Both the position numbers and the translations under genes were made by a program. Positions 7,022-13,695 of a stretch of 17,515 bases of DNA are shown here, piece after piece (the stretch's first letter is position 1; every line of letters starts with the position of its first letter). This DNA comes from JAZKFT01 sp043760535 (lineage in GTDB: Bacteria > Bacteroidota > Bacteroidia > Chitinophagales > Chitinophagaceae), in assembly GCA_043760535.1 (NCBI GenBank), contig JAYUOV010000077.1:1-17515 (forward strand), written 5' to 3'. Below the pieces are notes generated by a model that had not been told where the DNA came from, did no database searches, and saw nothing but the letters and a program-made list of their open reading frames with translations.

Positions 7022-7254
7022 GCAGATAATTCTACAACATCTTCATGCTTCATAATCAACTTTACATAATCAAGACATGCATAAATTGCCTCTCTGGATA
7101 AATGCGGGTAGCCCTCCAATAAACTTTCAATAGACTCCCCTTCGCTCATTTTTGTTAAAATAAGCTCCACTGTAATTCTTGTGCCTTTTATGCAAGGCTT
7201 GCCCATCATTACTGAGGGGTTGCGGGTTATCCATCCTTCATGTATCGATTTCAT
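7018..7254 (-). CDS. DUF433 antitoxin (VapB-like, winged-helix type)
   Basis: 78 residues. Core motif NPSVMMGKPCIKGTRITVELIL (about 12-33) holds the family's G-K-P-C-I-x-G-T-R-I signature, followed by GYPHLSREAIYACLDY (about 48-63), the second conserved helix. DUF433 proteins are small helix-turn-helix proteins that pair with DUF5615 toxins and are thought to repress their own operon and neutralise the toxin. Its stop overlaps the toxin start by four bases (ATGA at 7021-7018), typical of translational coupling. A TAAATTTG box sits four bases before the ATG and overlaps the stop codon of the upstream symporter gene, so the operon seems to have its own leaderless promoter. Confidence 0.9.
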   Translation of the reverse strand: MKSIHEGWITRNPSVMMGKPCIKGTRITVELILTKMSEGESIESLLEGYPHLSREAIYACLDYVKLIMKHEDVVELSA

Positions 7255-7258
7255 GCTT

Positions 7259-7266
7259 CAAATTTA
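7259..7266 (-). promoter_or_regulatory. TAnnTTTG -7 box for the DUF433/DUF5615(/dedA) operon
   Basis: The minus strand reads TAAATTTG, then AAGC, then the ATG at 7254. The first three bases, TAA, are also the stop codon of the upstream symporter gene. No matching TTG -33 element is seen within 19-23 bases. Confidence 0.45.
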
Positions 7267-8526
7267 GGCAAGTTTTGGTTCGGTTAGTTCGCCTTCCCAT
7301 TTACTTACCACGCTTGTGGCCAATGCATTACCCACCACGTTGGTCATGGTGCGGAACATGTCGCAAAAATGATCGATGGGTAAAATAAGCGCCACGCCTT
7401 CTGGCGGAATATTAAACATGGAACAGGTGGCCAGCACTACAACCAAACTGGCTCTTGGTACACCGGCAATGCCTTTGCTGGTAAGCATCAGTACTAATAG
7501 CATGGTTAATTGTGTGGGTATATCAAGCGGTATATTATAGGCCTGTGCTATGGCAAGGCTGGCAAAAGTCATGTACATCATACTGCCATCGAGGTTAAAG
7601 GAATAGCCGAGCGGTAATACAAAAGAAACAATTTTGTCTTTACAGCCAAAGCGTTCCAGCTCTTCTGTAAGTTTAGGGAAAACGGCTTCGCTGCTGGTAG
7701 TACCAAATGCGATGAGTAATGGATTGCTGATTCGGCGCAGTAATTCCTTCATTCTTTTACCTAATATAAGATATCCTACGGTAAGCAGTAAAATCCACAA
7801 ACATGCAATACCGATTAGGAAATAAGCAAAGTATATGATGTAAAACTGAAAGATACCCAGCCCCTTTACCGCCACCACTGCTGCCAATGCACCAAATACG
7901 CCGATGGGTGCAAAGTTCATTACATAGGTTACAATTTTGAGGATGATATGCGCAGCAATATCCAATGCCCGTACCAATGGTTTGGCAAAATCGCCAAGGG
8001 CGGCAGTAGCCACGCCAAAGAAAACAGAAAATACCACCAACTGCAAAATTTCGTTGTTGGCCATGGCTTCTATTAGGCTCTTAGGTATTACATGCTCCAC
8101 AAAATTTTGTATAGAAAAGCCCTGATTCTTCGTCATTAAATCTTTAAGACCTTCGGTATCGGCCTGGCTCAGGTCTATGTATTTACCCGGCTGTAAAATA
8201 TTTACCAGTAACATACCCAACAGCAGCGATACCAGCGAAGCACTTATAAACCACAGAATGGCTTTGCCACCTACACGACCTACGGTTTTCATATCGCCAA
8301 GTTTGGCAATGCCTACTACAAGCGTTGTAAATACGAGTGGTGCTATTACCATTTGTACCAGCCTTAAAAAAATGGTGCTGAGTAGCTTAATGTTAGTGGC
8401 AAATGCTTTGCCCCATTCTGGCGTGGCATTTTTATTTACAATAATGCCCACCAGCATACCGGCTATCATAGCGCCTAGAATAAAAATGGTGAGTTTACTA
8501 CGTTTGGCCGGGGCTGCTGTATTCAT
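7264..8526 (-). CDS. Dicarboxylate/amino acid:cation (Na+ or H+) symporter, DAACS/GltP family
   Basis: 420 residues, the normal size for the GltPh/GltP/DctA fold. Transport-core motifs are visible: HP1 TTSSEAVFP (276-284), TM7 NLDGS (311-315, equivalent to NMDGT), HP2 SKGIAGVP (350-357) and TM8 D385-x3-D389-x2-R392-x3-N396. In GltPh the residues matching D389 and R392 bind the amino group and side-chain carboxylate of aspartate. Dicarboxylate carriers such as DctA lack the first of these, so glutamate/aspartate is the more likely substrate (inference). Start ATG at 8526. A 23-bp palindrome lies four bases upstream and may be an operator or part of its promoter. No terminator was seen before the DUF433 gene, so readthrough into the TA operon is possible. 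Confidence 0.92.
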   Translation of the reverse strand: MNTAAPAKRSKLTIFILGAMIAGMLVGIIVNKNATPEWGKAFATNIKLLSTIFLRLVQMVIAPLVFTTLVVGIAKLGDMKTVGRVGGKAILWFISASLVSLLLGMLLVNILQPGKYIDLSQADTEGLKDLMTKNQGFSIQNFVEHVIPKSLIEAMANNEILQLVVFSVFFGVATAALGDFAKPLVRALDIAAHIILKIVTYVMNFAPIGVFGALAAVVAVKGLGIFQFYIIYFAYFLIGIACLWILLLTVGYLILGKRMKELLRRISNPLLIAFGTTSSEAVFPKLTEELERFGCKDKIVSFVLPLGYSFNLDGSMMYMTFASLAIAQAYNIPLDIPTQLTMLLVLMLTSKGIAGVPRASLVVVLATCSMFNIPPEGVALILPIDHFCDMFRTMTNVVGNALATSVVSKWEGELTEPKLA

Positions 8527-8530
8527 AAAT

Positions 8531-8553
8531 TTATTTTGAGTATTGCAAAATAA
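8531..8553. promoter_or_regulatory. Palindrome TTATTTTG-N7-CAAAATAA upstream of the symporter gene
   Basis: TTATTTTG (8531-8538) and CAAAATAA (8546-8553) are perfect inverted arms with a 7-base spacer, centred about 16 bases before the symporter ATG. Each arm read outward resembles TAnnTTTG with one mismatch, so it may be an operator, a -7 box, or both. A second small palindrome, AACAC-GG-GTGTT (8586-8597), is nearby in the same divergent region. Confidence 0.35.
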
Positions 8554-8683
8554 GGGTTTTGGTGTTGGGGTAAAAATTGAACCTTAACACGGGTGTTTTT
8601 TTAATAGAAATACACCAATCTCATTTTTGGTCTTAACCTACTTTGCGGTAATATCCTATATTCCTGTTATTTTACCCTTCCAA

Positions 8684-8691
8684 TCATTTTG
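8684..8691 (+). promoter_or_regulatory. Candidate -7 box (TCATTTTG) for the arsenosugar cluster
   Basis: TCATTTTG differs from TAnnTTTG at one position and ends four bases before the ATG at 8696, the same spacing as for the perfect boxes at 56-63 and 7259-7266. No good -33 TTG is seen. Confidence 0.3.
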
Positions 8692-8695
8692 CCGT

Positions 8696-9394
8696 ATGCA
8701 AATAAGCATAATAATACCGGTGTATAACGAAGCAAATAATATTGCCCGTTTATTACATTTTCTCTTTATTAACAAAACCGAACAGATAGCTGATATCATT
8801 GTAGTGGATGGTGGAAGCAGTGACGATTCTGTTCCATTGGCAAAATCTTCCGGGGCGGTTGTAGTTGTTTCGCCTGATAAGGGGCGGGCAGCCCAAATGA
8901 ATTATGGTGCTGCTATGGCAAAAGGTGACATACTGTACTTTATTCATGCCGATACATTTCCACCAGCTTCATTTGTCTATGATATTTTAGGGGCAGTGCA
9001 ACAAGGGTTTCAATTAGGGCGGTACTACACAAAATTTAATTCGCCTAAATGGTATTTAAAAATCAATGCATGGTTTACAAGGTTCGATTGGTTTATATGT
9101 ATGGGTGGAGATAATACTTTGTTTGTTGTTCGTACAGCTTTTGAAAATGCAGGCGGTTACAACATTAGGATGCGGATAATGGAAGAATATGAATTTTGCC
9201 ACAGGCTTAGAAAGACCGGAGCTGCCTATAAAATATTTAATGATGCAGCCCTTGTTTCGGCCCGCAAGTACGAGGGTAACAGCTGGTTAAAAGTGCAATT
9301 GGCCAACAGGAAAATTGTGAGGATGTACCGCAGAGGTGCCAGCCAAGAACAGATGGTAGATACCTATAAGCGATTGCTGCATAAGCCGGGTTGA
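8696..9394 (+). CDS. Family-2 glycosyltransferase, TIGR04283 type (arsenosugar cluster)
   Basis: 232 residues from the ATG at 8696; an upstream extension from 8627 would add 23 residues ahead of the canonical start MQISIIIPVYNE and is rejected. GT-A fold signs: IIPVYNE (6-12), IIVVDGGSSDDS (34-45, nucleotide-sugar-binding Asp), GRAAQMNYGA (63-72), and FIHADTFPP (82-90) holding the metal-binding Asp. The EEYEF segment (163-167) stands where the catalytic acidic pair is expected. This family was defined by co-occurrence with the radical SAM/Cys-rich protein now called ArsS, and is presumed to handle the sugar part of arsenosugars. First gene of a five-gene plus-strand cluster; 75 bases separate it from the next gene. 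Confidence 0.85.
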   Translation: MQISIIIPVYNEANNIARLLHFLFINKTEQIADIIVVDGGSSDDSVPLAKSSGAVVVVSPDKGRAAQMNYGAAMAKGDILYFIHADTFPPASFVYDILGAVQQGFQLGRYYTKFNSPKWYLKINAWFTRFDWFICMGGDNTLFVVRTAFENAGGYNIRMRIMEEYEFCHRLRKTGAAYKIFNDAALVSARKYEGNSWLKVQLANRKIVRMYRRGASQEQMVDTYKRLLHKPG

Positions 9395-9469
9395 ATTTTA
9401 AAGTTTAATCAATCCAAATCTCAGAAGATTTCGTATATGGAATGGTATTTTTTCAAACACAATTTGTAC

Positions 9470-10747
9470 ATGAAGCAGATTTTTATGGGTATTATTTTTT
9501 TAATGCAGCATGCTGTGCTACCGGCACAAACGGGCTATGCGGTAAACGATATACCTGCTAGCCTCCCTGTACAAAAAATACTCAACTACACTGAACCATT
9601 ACCAGTAATTTTTGGTAAAAAAGACAAGTTGATACTACTAGATTTTTTTGGAACCTGGTGTGCCCCCTGCATTAAGGCTTTGCCAAAACTACAGGCATTA
9701 AAAAATCAATTTCCTAACGAAATATGTATTCTTCTTGTATCAGAAGAGGATGAGGGTAAGCTTAGGAATTTTATAAAAAAGCAACTCGATTTTCAGTTGC
9801 CTGTTATTGTGGATGAGCAAAAGATTTTCACAAAATTATTTCAGCTGCCTGCATACCCTTACACAGTGGTGCTGAGAAAAAATGGAAAAGTAATTGCTAT
9901 ACCTTCTCAGGATGATGTGACTGTGGATAATATCCAAAATTGGCTGTTGGCCGATGCTGCATCTGCACCCAATACAATTGGCCAGGCCGAAGTTGTGGCG
10001 GCACAAAAACCATTATTGGCAACCCATAAAGTAACTGTAGAAATGCTACCATCTAACAACCCGCTTGTGCAGCTGTCGCAGGATTTTATGTACGCTGCTA
10101 AAACCGGTGAAACTACAACAGGCTATATTTCAAGACTGAAAAACCTGAGCTTGCAAAACTTACAGAACAGTATTAAAACAGATGATGACAAAAAAGCATT
10201 CTGGATAAATATTTACAATGCTTTTACCCAATTTTTTTTAAAAAATACCCCTGGGCAATACGAAAGCAGAAGCACTTTTTTTGGCAACCGGCAAATAGAA
10301 ATTGCTGGTAATAAGTTTAGTCTTGATGATATAGAACATGGTATCCTCCGCCGATCAACAATTAAATGGAGCCTTGGTTATTTAAACAAGCTTTTTCCCG
10401 GTAAAATTGAAAAATCGTTGCGGGTAAATGTTATTGATTACCGCCTCCATTTTGCCTTAAATTGTGGAGCTAAAAGTTGTCCTCCTATTGCCTTTTACAA
10501 ACCCGAAACCATCCATCAGCAACTAGAACTTGCAACAAAAGCATACCTCACCAGCGAAGCAGAATATGATAAGGATGCCAACATTTTAAAGATGCCTACG
10601 TTGATGGGTTGGTTCAGGGGCGACTTTGGTGGAAAGAAAAAAATGTTGCGATTGCTGGAACAGCTAACGATAGTTCCGGCAGGGGCAAAGCCAAAAATTA
10701 AATTCAATAAATACGATTGGGACCTTTTTCTCCAAAACTATAAATAA
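9470..10747 (+). CDS. TlpA-like thioredoxin / DUF547 fusion protein, secreted
   Basis: 425 residues from the ATG at 9470, which begins directly with a signal peptide (MKQIFMGIIFLMQHAVLPAQ); the ATG at 9437 would add 11 residues ahead of it. Residues about 30-165 are a TlpA/ResA-type thioredoxin fold with active site WCAPC (C64, C67) and a cis-proline region PAYPYTVV (128-135). Residues about 190-425 are a DUF547 domain: AFWINIYNAF (243-252), DDIEHGILR (286-294) and RLHFALNCGAKSCPP (325-339). DUF547 proteins are frequent in ArsS neighbourhoods but of unknown activity. The fusion puts a periplasmic dithiol oxidoreductase in the same polypeptide, suggesting thiol/redox chemistry (inference). Its stop is five bases from the AhpD-like gene, so they are surely co-transcribed. 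Confidence 0.85.
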   Translation: MKQIFMGIIFLMQHAVLPAQTGYAVNDIPASLPVQKILNYTEPLPVIFGKKDKLILLDFFGTWCAPCIKALPKLQALKNQFPNEICILLVSEEDEGKLRNFIKKQLDFQLPVIVDEQKIFTKLFQLPAYPYTVVLRKNGKVIAIPSQDDVTVDNIQNWLLADAASAPNTIGQAEVVAAQKPLLATHKVTVEMLPSNNPLVQLSQDFMYAAKTGETTTGYISRLKNLSLQNLQNSIKTDDDKKAFWINIYNAFTQFFLKNTPGQYESRSTFFGNRQIEIAGNKFSLDDIEHGILRRSTIKWSLGYLNKLFPGKIEKSLRVNVIDYRLHFALNCGAKSCPPIAFYKPETIHQQLELATKAYLTSEAEYDKDANILKMPTLMGWFRGDFGGKKKMLRLLEQLTIVPAGAKPKIKFNKYDWDLFLQNYK

Positions 10748-10752
10748 CAAAC

Positions 10753-11088
10753 ATGGAAAACCATTATTACAATGCAAACGACCTGGGAAAGTTTGGCAGT
10801 ATTGCCGATTTTCAAAAACCAATGGCCGACAAATTTTTTGCCTGGTATGGCGAAGTTTTTGCCGAAGGCAATTTATCTGCCAGAGAAAAATCGCTGATAG
10901 CATTGGCAGTGGCCCATGCCGTGCAATGTCCCTATTGCATAGATGCCTACAGTAGCGATGCGTATGAGAAGGGATGGAGCGAAGCACAAATGATGGAAGC
11001 AGTACATGTGGCATCGGCTATTAAAGGTGGTGCTGTACTGGTACACGGGGTGCAGATGATGAATAAGGTGAAGGGAATTGCTATGTAA
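10753..11088 (+). CDS. AhpD-like (carboxymuconolactone decarboxylase family) protein, arsenosugar-associated (TIGR04169 type)
   Basis: 111 residues. The core LSAREKSLIALAVAHAVQCP then YC (41-62) holds the AhpD CxxC pair C59/C62 with a His three residues before the first Cys pair region (H55), followed by helix DAYSSDAYEKGWSEAQ. In AhpD proteins this CxxC performs peroxide-linked thiol exchange; here the partner is unknown. Related proteins in ArsS neighbourhoods sometimes carry selenocysteine, but both positions here are Cys codons. The whole protein resembles the small family annotated as arsenosugar-biosynthesis-associated peroxidase-like. It is cytoplasmic (no signal peptide), with 5-base and 24-base gaps to its neighbours. 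Confidence 0.85.
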   Translation: MENHYYNANDLGKFGSIADFQKPMADKFFAWYGEVFAEGNLSAREKSLIALAVAHAVQCPYCIDAYSSDAYEKGWSEAQMMEAVHVASAIKGGAVLVHGVQMMNKVKGIAM

Positions 11089-11112
11089 CAATCCAAAATT
11101 AGTACGATAATA

Positions 11113-12168
11113 ATGAAGACGCTTAATGCACAAAACCACCAACTTTCGGATACAAAAGTACAGATAGATATACTGGAGCATGGTGCCGGAGAAGAGGGGC
11201 TTTACAGGCTTGTGCCTTTTCAGCAAAAGCTGGAATCGTCGGGCTTGTTCCCCCTGAAGCCCCTGCAAATGGAAGTGTTTCAAATAAACATTGGTAAAAT
11301 GTGTAACCAGGTATGCAAGCATTGCCATGTAGATGCGGGGCCCGACCGGAAGGAGATAATGACAAGGGAAACCATGCTTCAATGCCTGGATATACTTGCA
11401 AAAAATCCATCTTTTAAAACAGTGGATCTTACTGGTGGTGCACCCGAATTGAACCCTGATTTTAGATGGTTTGTAGAAGAAATAAAAAAGCTGGACAAGC
11501 ATATTGTTGTACGCTGTAACCTTACTATTATACTGGCGAATAAAAAATATAACGATCTCCCGGAGTTTTTTAAAATGCACCGGATAGAAGTGGTTTCTTC
11601 GCTGCCATTTTACTCAAAAGACCGCACCGACAGGCAACGGGGAGATGGTGTGTTTGAGGATTCTATTAAGGCTTTACAAATGCTGAATGCTGTAGGCTAT
11701 GGTTTGAAGGAAAGTGAACTGAAATTAAACCTTGTGTATAACCCTGCCGGTGCATTTATGCCACCACCACAGCTTACCCTCGAAAATGAATTTAAACAGG
11801 CTTTGAAGCAGGACTTCAATATTTCTTTTCATTCCTTATACGCCATTACAAACCTACCGGTAAGCCGCTTTCTCGATTACCTGTTGCAAAGTGGCAATTA
11901 CGAAAAGTATATGGAGAAATTAGTGAATGCTTATAACCCCGTGGCAGCTGCCGGCGTTATGTGTCGAACCACGCTTTCCGTTAGCTGGGATGGGTATATT
12001 TTTGATTGCGATTTTAACCAGATGCTGGATATGAAAGTAGATTGTAGTAGCAAGCACATTTCGCAATTTGATGCGTTAGCTTTAAGTAAAAGGAGCATAG
12101 TTGTAAACCAGCATTGCTATGGATGCACCGCAGGTGCAGGTAGCAGTTGTGGTGGAGCAGTAGCCTAA
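11113..12168 (+). CDS. arsS: Arsenosugar biosynthesis radical SAM protein ArsS
   Basis: 351 residues. The radical SAM [4Fe-4S] motif CNQVCKHC gives C64, C68 and C71, followed by HVDAGP, the usual continuation in this family. The SAM-binding region DLTGGAPELNP follows. The C-terminal Cys-rich DUF3641-type domain has C284, C299 (FDCDFNQ), C311, C335, C338 and C346 (HCYGCTAGAGSSCGG), likely extra Fe-S ligands. ArsS joins the 5'-deoxyadenosyl group of SAM to dimethylarsenite, making the precursor of oxo-arsenosugars; it normally acts after the methyltransferase ArsM. ArsM is not in this window. No in-frame TGA was found at the selenocysteine position used by some members. Nine bases to the next gene. 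Confidence 0.92.
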   Translation: MKTLNAQNHQLSDTKVQIDILEHGAGEEGLYRLVPFQQKLESSGLFPLKPLQMEVFQINIGKMCNQVCKHCHVDAGPDRKEIMTRETMLQCLDILAKNPSFKTVDLTGGAPELNPDFRWFVEEIKKLDKHIVVRCNLTIILANKKYNDLPEFFKMHRIEVVSSLPFYSKDRTDRQRGDGVFEDSIKALQMLNAVGYGLKESELKLNLVYNPAGAFMPPPQLTLENEFKQALKQDFNISFHSLYAITNLPVSRFLDYLLQSGNYEKYMEKLVNAYNPVAAAGVMCRTTLSVSWDGYIFDCDFNQMLDMKVDCSSKHISQFDALALSKRSIVVNQHCYGCTAGAGSSCGGAVA

Positions 12169-12177
12169 TAGTAATCT

Positions 12178-12783
12178 ATGAAAAAAGCCATCATCATATT
12201 TGTCCGTCATCCGGAGTTGGGCAAGGTAAAAACCAGGCTGGCTATGGATATTGGGGATGCAGCAGCTTTAAAGGTGTATGTAAAACTGCTACACCATACC
12301 CATGATATTACTTACAGTCTTAATTGCGATAAGTATGTTTTTTATGTGGATGAAATAATAGAAAACGATTTGTGGGATAACAGCAATTATTACAAAATGC
12401 CACAGGCAAGAGCCGACCTTGGCGGCAGGATGCAACAGGCTTTTGAAAGCCTGTTTTTGATGGGTTATACTAAGGTGATTATTATTGGCAGCGACTGCCC
12501 GGGCCTTACCAATAACCATATAGAAATGGCTTTTGAAAAGTTAGAGAAAGATGCCGATGTGGTGGTTGGGCCGGCCGAAGATGGTGGATATTATTTGCTG
12601 GGGTTAACGCAGCCATTTTCTCAATTATTTAACAATAAAAACTGGAGCACTAATTCTGTACTGGCAGATACGATTGTAGATATTGGTAAAAGTTCCAAAC
12701 GATATAGTTTGCTTCAGGTGTTATGCGATGTTGACAATGGTTCGGATTTGGCCCGTTACCAACATTTATTAAATGAAATATAG
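12178..12783 (+). CDS. TIGR04282-type transferase (DUF2064, GT-A/nucleotidyltransferase fold), arsenosugar cluster
   Basis: 201 residues. Motifs of the family: IIIFVRHPELGKVKTRLA (5-22), RADLGGRM (78-84), IIGSDCPGL (102-110, metal-binding Asp) and GPAEDGGYYLLGL (131-143), then NKNWSTNSVLADT. The fold is a GT-A-like nucleotide-sugar or nucleotidyl transferase; the reaction is not established, and the arsenosugar link rests on genome co-occurrence with ArsS. It has no signal peptide. It is the last gene of the cluster, and a palindrome-rich intergenic stretch follows without a clear T-tailed terminator. Confidence 0.85.
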   Translation: MKKAIIIFVRHPELGKVKTRLAMDIGDAAALKVYVKLLHHTHDITYSLNCDKYVFYVDEIIENDLWDNSNYYKMPQARADLGGRMQQAFESLFLMGYTKVIIIGSDCPGLTNNHIEMAFEKLEKDADVVVGPAEDGGYYLLGLTQPFSQLFNNKNWSTNSVLADTIVDIGKSSKRYSLLQVLCDVDNGSDLARYQHLLNEI

Positions 12784-12826
12784 ATTAGCAGATACCTAAT
12801 CCTATTTAAAGGTTTCATTGCCTCTG

Positions 12827-12934
12827 CACTGGTTCGTGACCCCACGAACCGGAACAGTGGCTGAATCTAAACTAAGGCGATTGCAAACTATAACAGGTTG
12901 GATTTTGCAGGTTCGTGGGGTACAAACCTGTGCA
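12827..12934. repeat. Cluster of palindromes built on GGTTCGTGGGG
   Basis: GGTTCGTG (12831-12838), loop ACCC, CACGAACC (12843-12850) form a perfect hairpin, with flanking CACT/AGTG able to extend it. About 60 bases on, GGTTCGTGGGG (12910-12920) is the exact reverse complement of CCCCACGAACC (12840-12850), and CAGGTT (12908-12913) pairs with AACCTG (12925-12930). The 158-base gap between the TIGR04282 gene and the next gene holds nothing else recognisable. It may act as a terminator or be a dispersed intergenic repeat. Confidence 0.6.
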
Positions 12935-12941
12935 GCAGTAA

Positions 12942-13391
12942 TTAGTTTGTCAATTGTTTTGATTTTATGATGTTGAAACCAAATAAATCTTTAGAATAAG
13001 TCAAATTTACCTTCTTGGAATGTTTAATGGTGTTCGCATACTGGCAATAAAATACCAATTGCTTCTCTATTCCATAAAAGTCAATGTTTACATACGGTTG
13101 CGAATAAGTACTATTTTTTCCTCTTCCTAAAGTTCCTTTCTTTATTATTAAAAATTGTTCGGTTTCTAATTCTTTGTCTGCAAACTGCTGGTTCATGTAA
13201 AGAAGTGCAAAATAAATAAGCCCACCACTTATTGCTCCTTTAATTAAGAAAGTTGGAATTGTTTGATAGCTACTTTTTACTAAAAAAGGAAGTACACCAA
13301 TCCCTATAGTGATTCCAAACGCAATTGTCGCAAATAAATACTTTGTTTCTATAATTGTTAGCCTGTAAATATTGATGCCCCAAACTGTCAA
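12942..13391 (-). CDS. Unrecognised membrane protein with an uncertain, probably disrupted start
   Basis: 149 residues from a TTG at 13391. I do not recognise the family. Two hydrophobic segments are clear (YLFATIAFGITIGIGVLPFL at about 18-37; FLIKGAISGGLIYFALLYM at about 48-66), followed by a soluble, Lys/Tyr-rich tail of about 80 residues. The open frame continues upstream without a stop to 13475, and the extra codons encode another hydrophobic stretch (VLTILFFISIIL) that would complete a third membrane segment, so the TTG is unlikely to be the natural start. The best ATG (13479) is one base out of frame; removing one A from the six-A run at 13474-13469 would join them (MTKIKFPIKK...). Either the start is nonstandard or there is a frameshift or sequencing error. 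Confidence 0.6.
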   Translation of the reverse strand: MTVWGINIYRLTIIETKYLFATIAFGITIGIGVLPFLVKSSYQTIPTFLIKGAISGGLIYFALLYMNQQFADKELETEQFLIIKKGTLGRGKNSTYSQPYVNIDFYGIEKQLVFYCQYANTIKHSKKVNLTYSKDLFGFNIIKSKQLTN

Positions 13392-13586
13392 AATGATTGA
13401 TATGAAAAATAAAATGGTCAGTACTTTGGACCCTGTTTGAAAGTTTATTTTTTTAATGGGGAATTTAATTTTTTGTCATTAGCAGGATGGTTAAATACTA
13501 TTGTAGGCAACGTTTTACAGCTTCAAAGGGTTAAATAATTTTATGATTTTTTGCCTCATTAAGTTCTTGCTGCTGTTTAAAGATTG

Positions 13587-13649
13587 AAACCTATAAGGTC
13601 TTTTTAAAACTTTTCTATTAAACCAGCTTAAAATAGACCTTATAGGTTT
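13587..13649. repeat. 15-bp inverted repeat AAACCTATAAGGTCT, 33-base spacer
   Basis: AAACCTATAAGGTCT (13587-13601) and its exact reverse complement (13635-13649); a TTTTAA segment inside each arm extends the pairing with one bulge. It lies in the 304-base gap 13392-13695, downstream of the deoxyhypusine-synthase-like gene and upstream of the membrane protein gene. The gap also has CTCTGCGC/CTCTGCGG as an 8-bp tandem (13675-13690) and otherwise nothing supportable. Confidence 0.75.
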
Positions 13650-13695
13650 TTGGGCAATCTCCATTACTCCCTGACTCTGCGCCTCTGCGGTAAAA

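Noticed and set aside
7264..7388. Readthrough terminator between the symporter and DUF433 genes
   Set aside because: No hairpin with a T-run was found; the gap is only nine bases, occupied by the -7 box.
10873..11580. 235-residue minus-strand open frame opposite the AhpD-like and arsS genes
   Set aside because: Shadow of two well-recognised plus-strand genes; the translated protein has no recognisable domain and is rich in His/Tyr/Cys as expected for a reverse-frame artefact.
10753..12168. Possible selenocysteine in the AhpD-like protein or ArsS
   Set aside because: Members of both families may carry selenocysteine, but all relevant codons here are TGT or TGC, and no in-frame TGA occurs.
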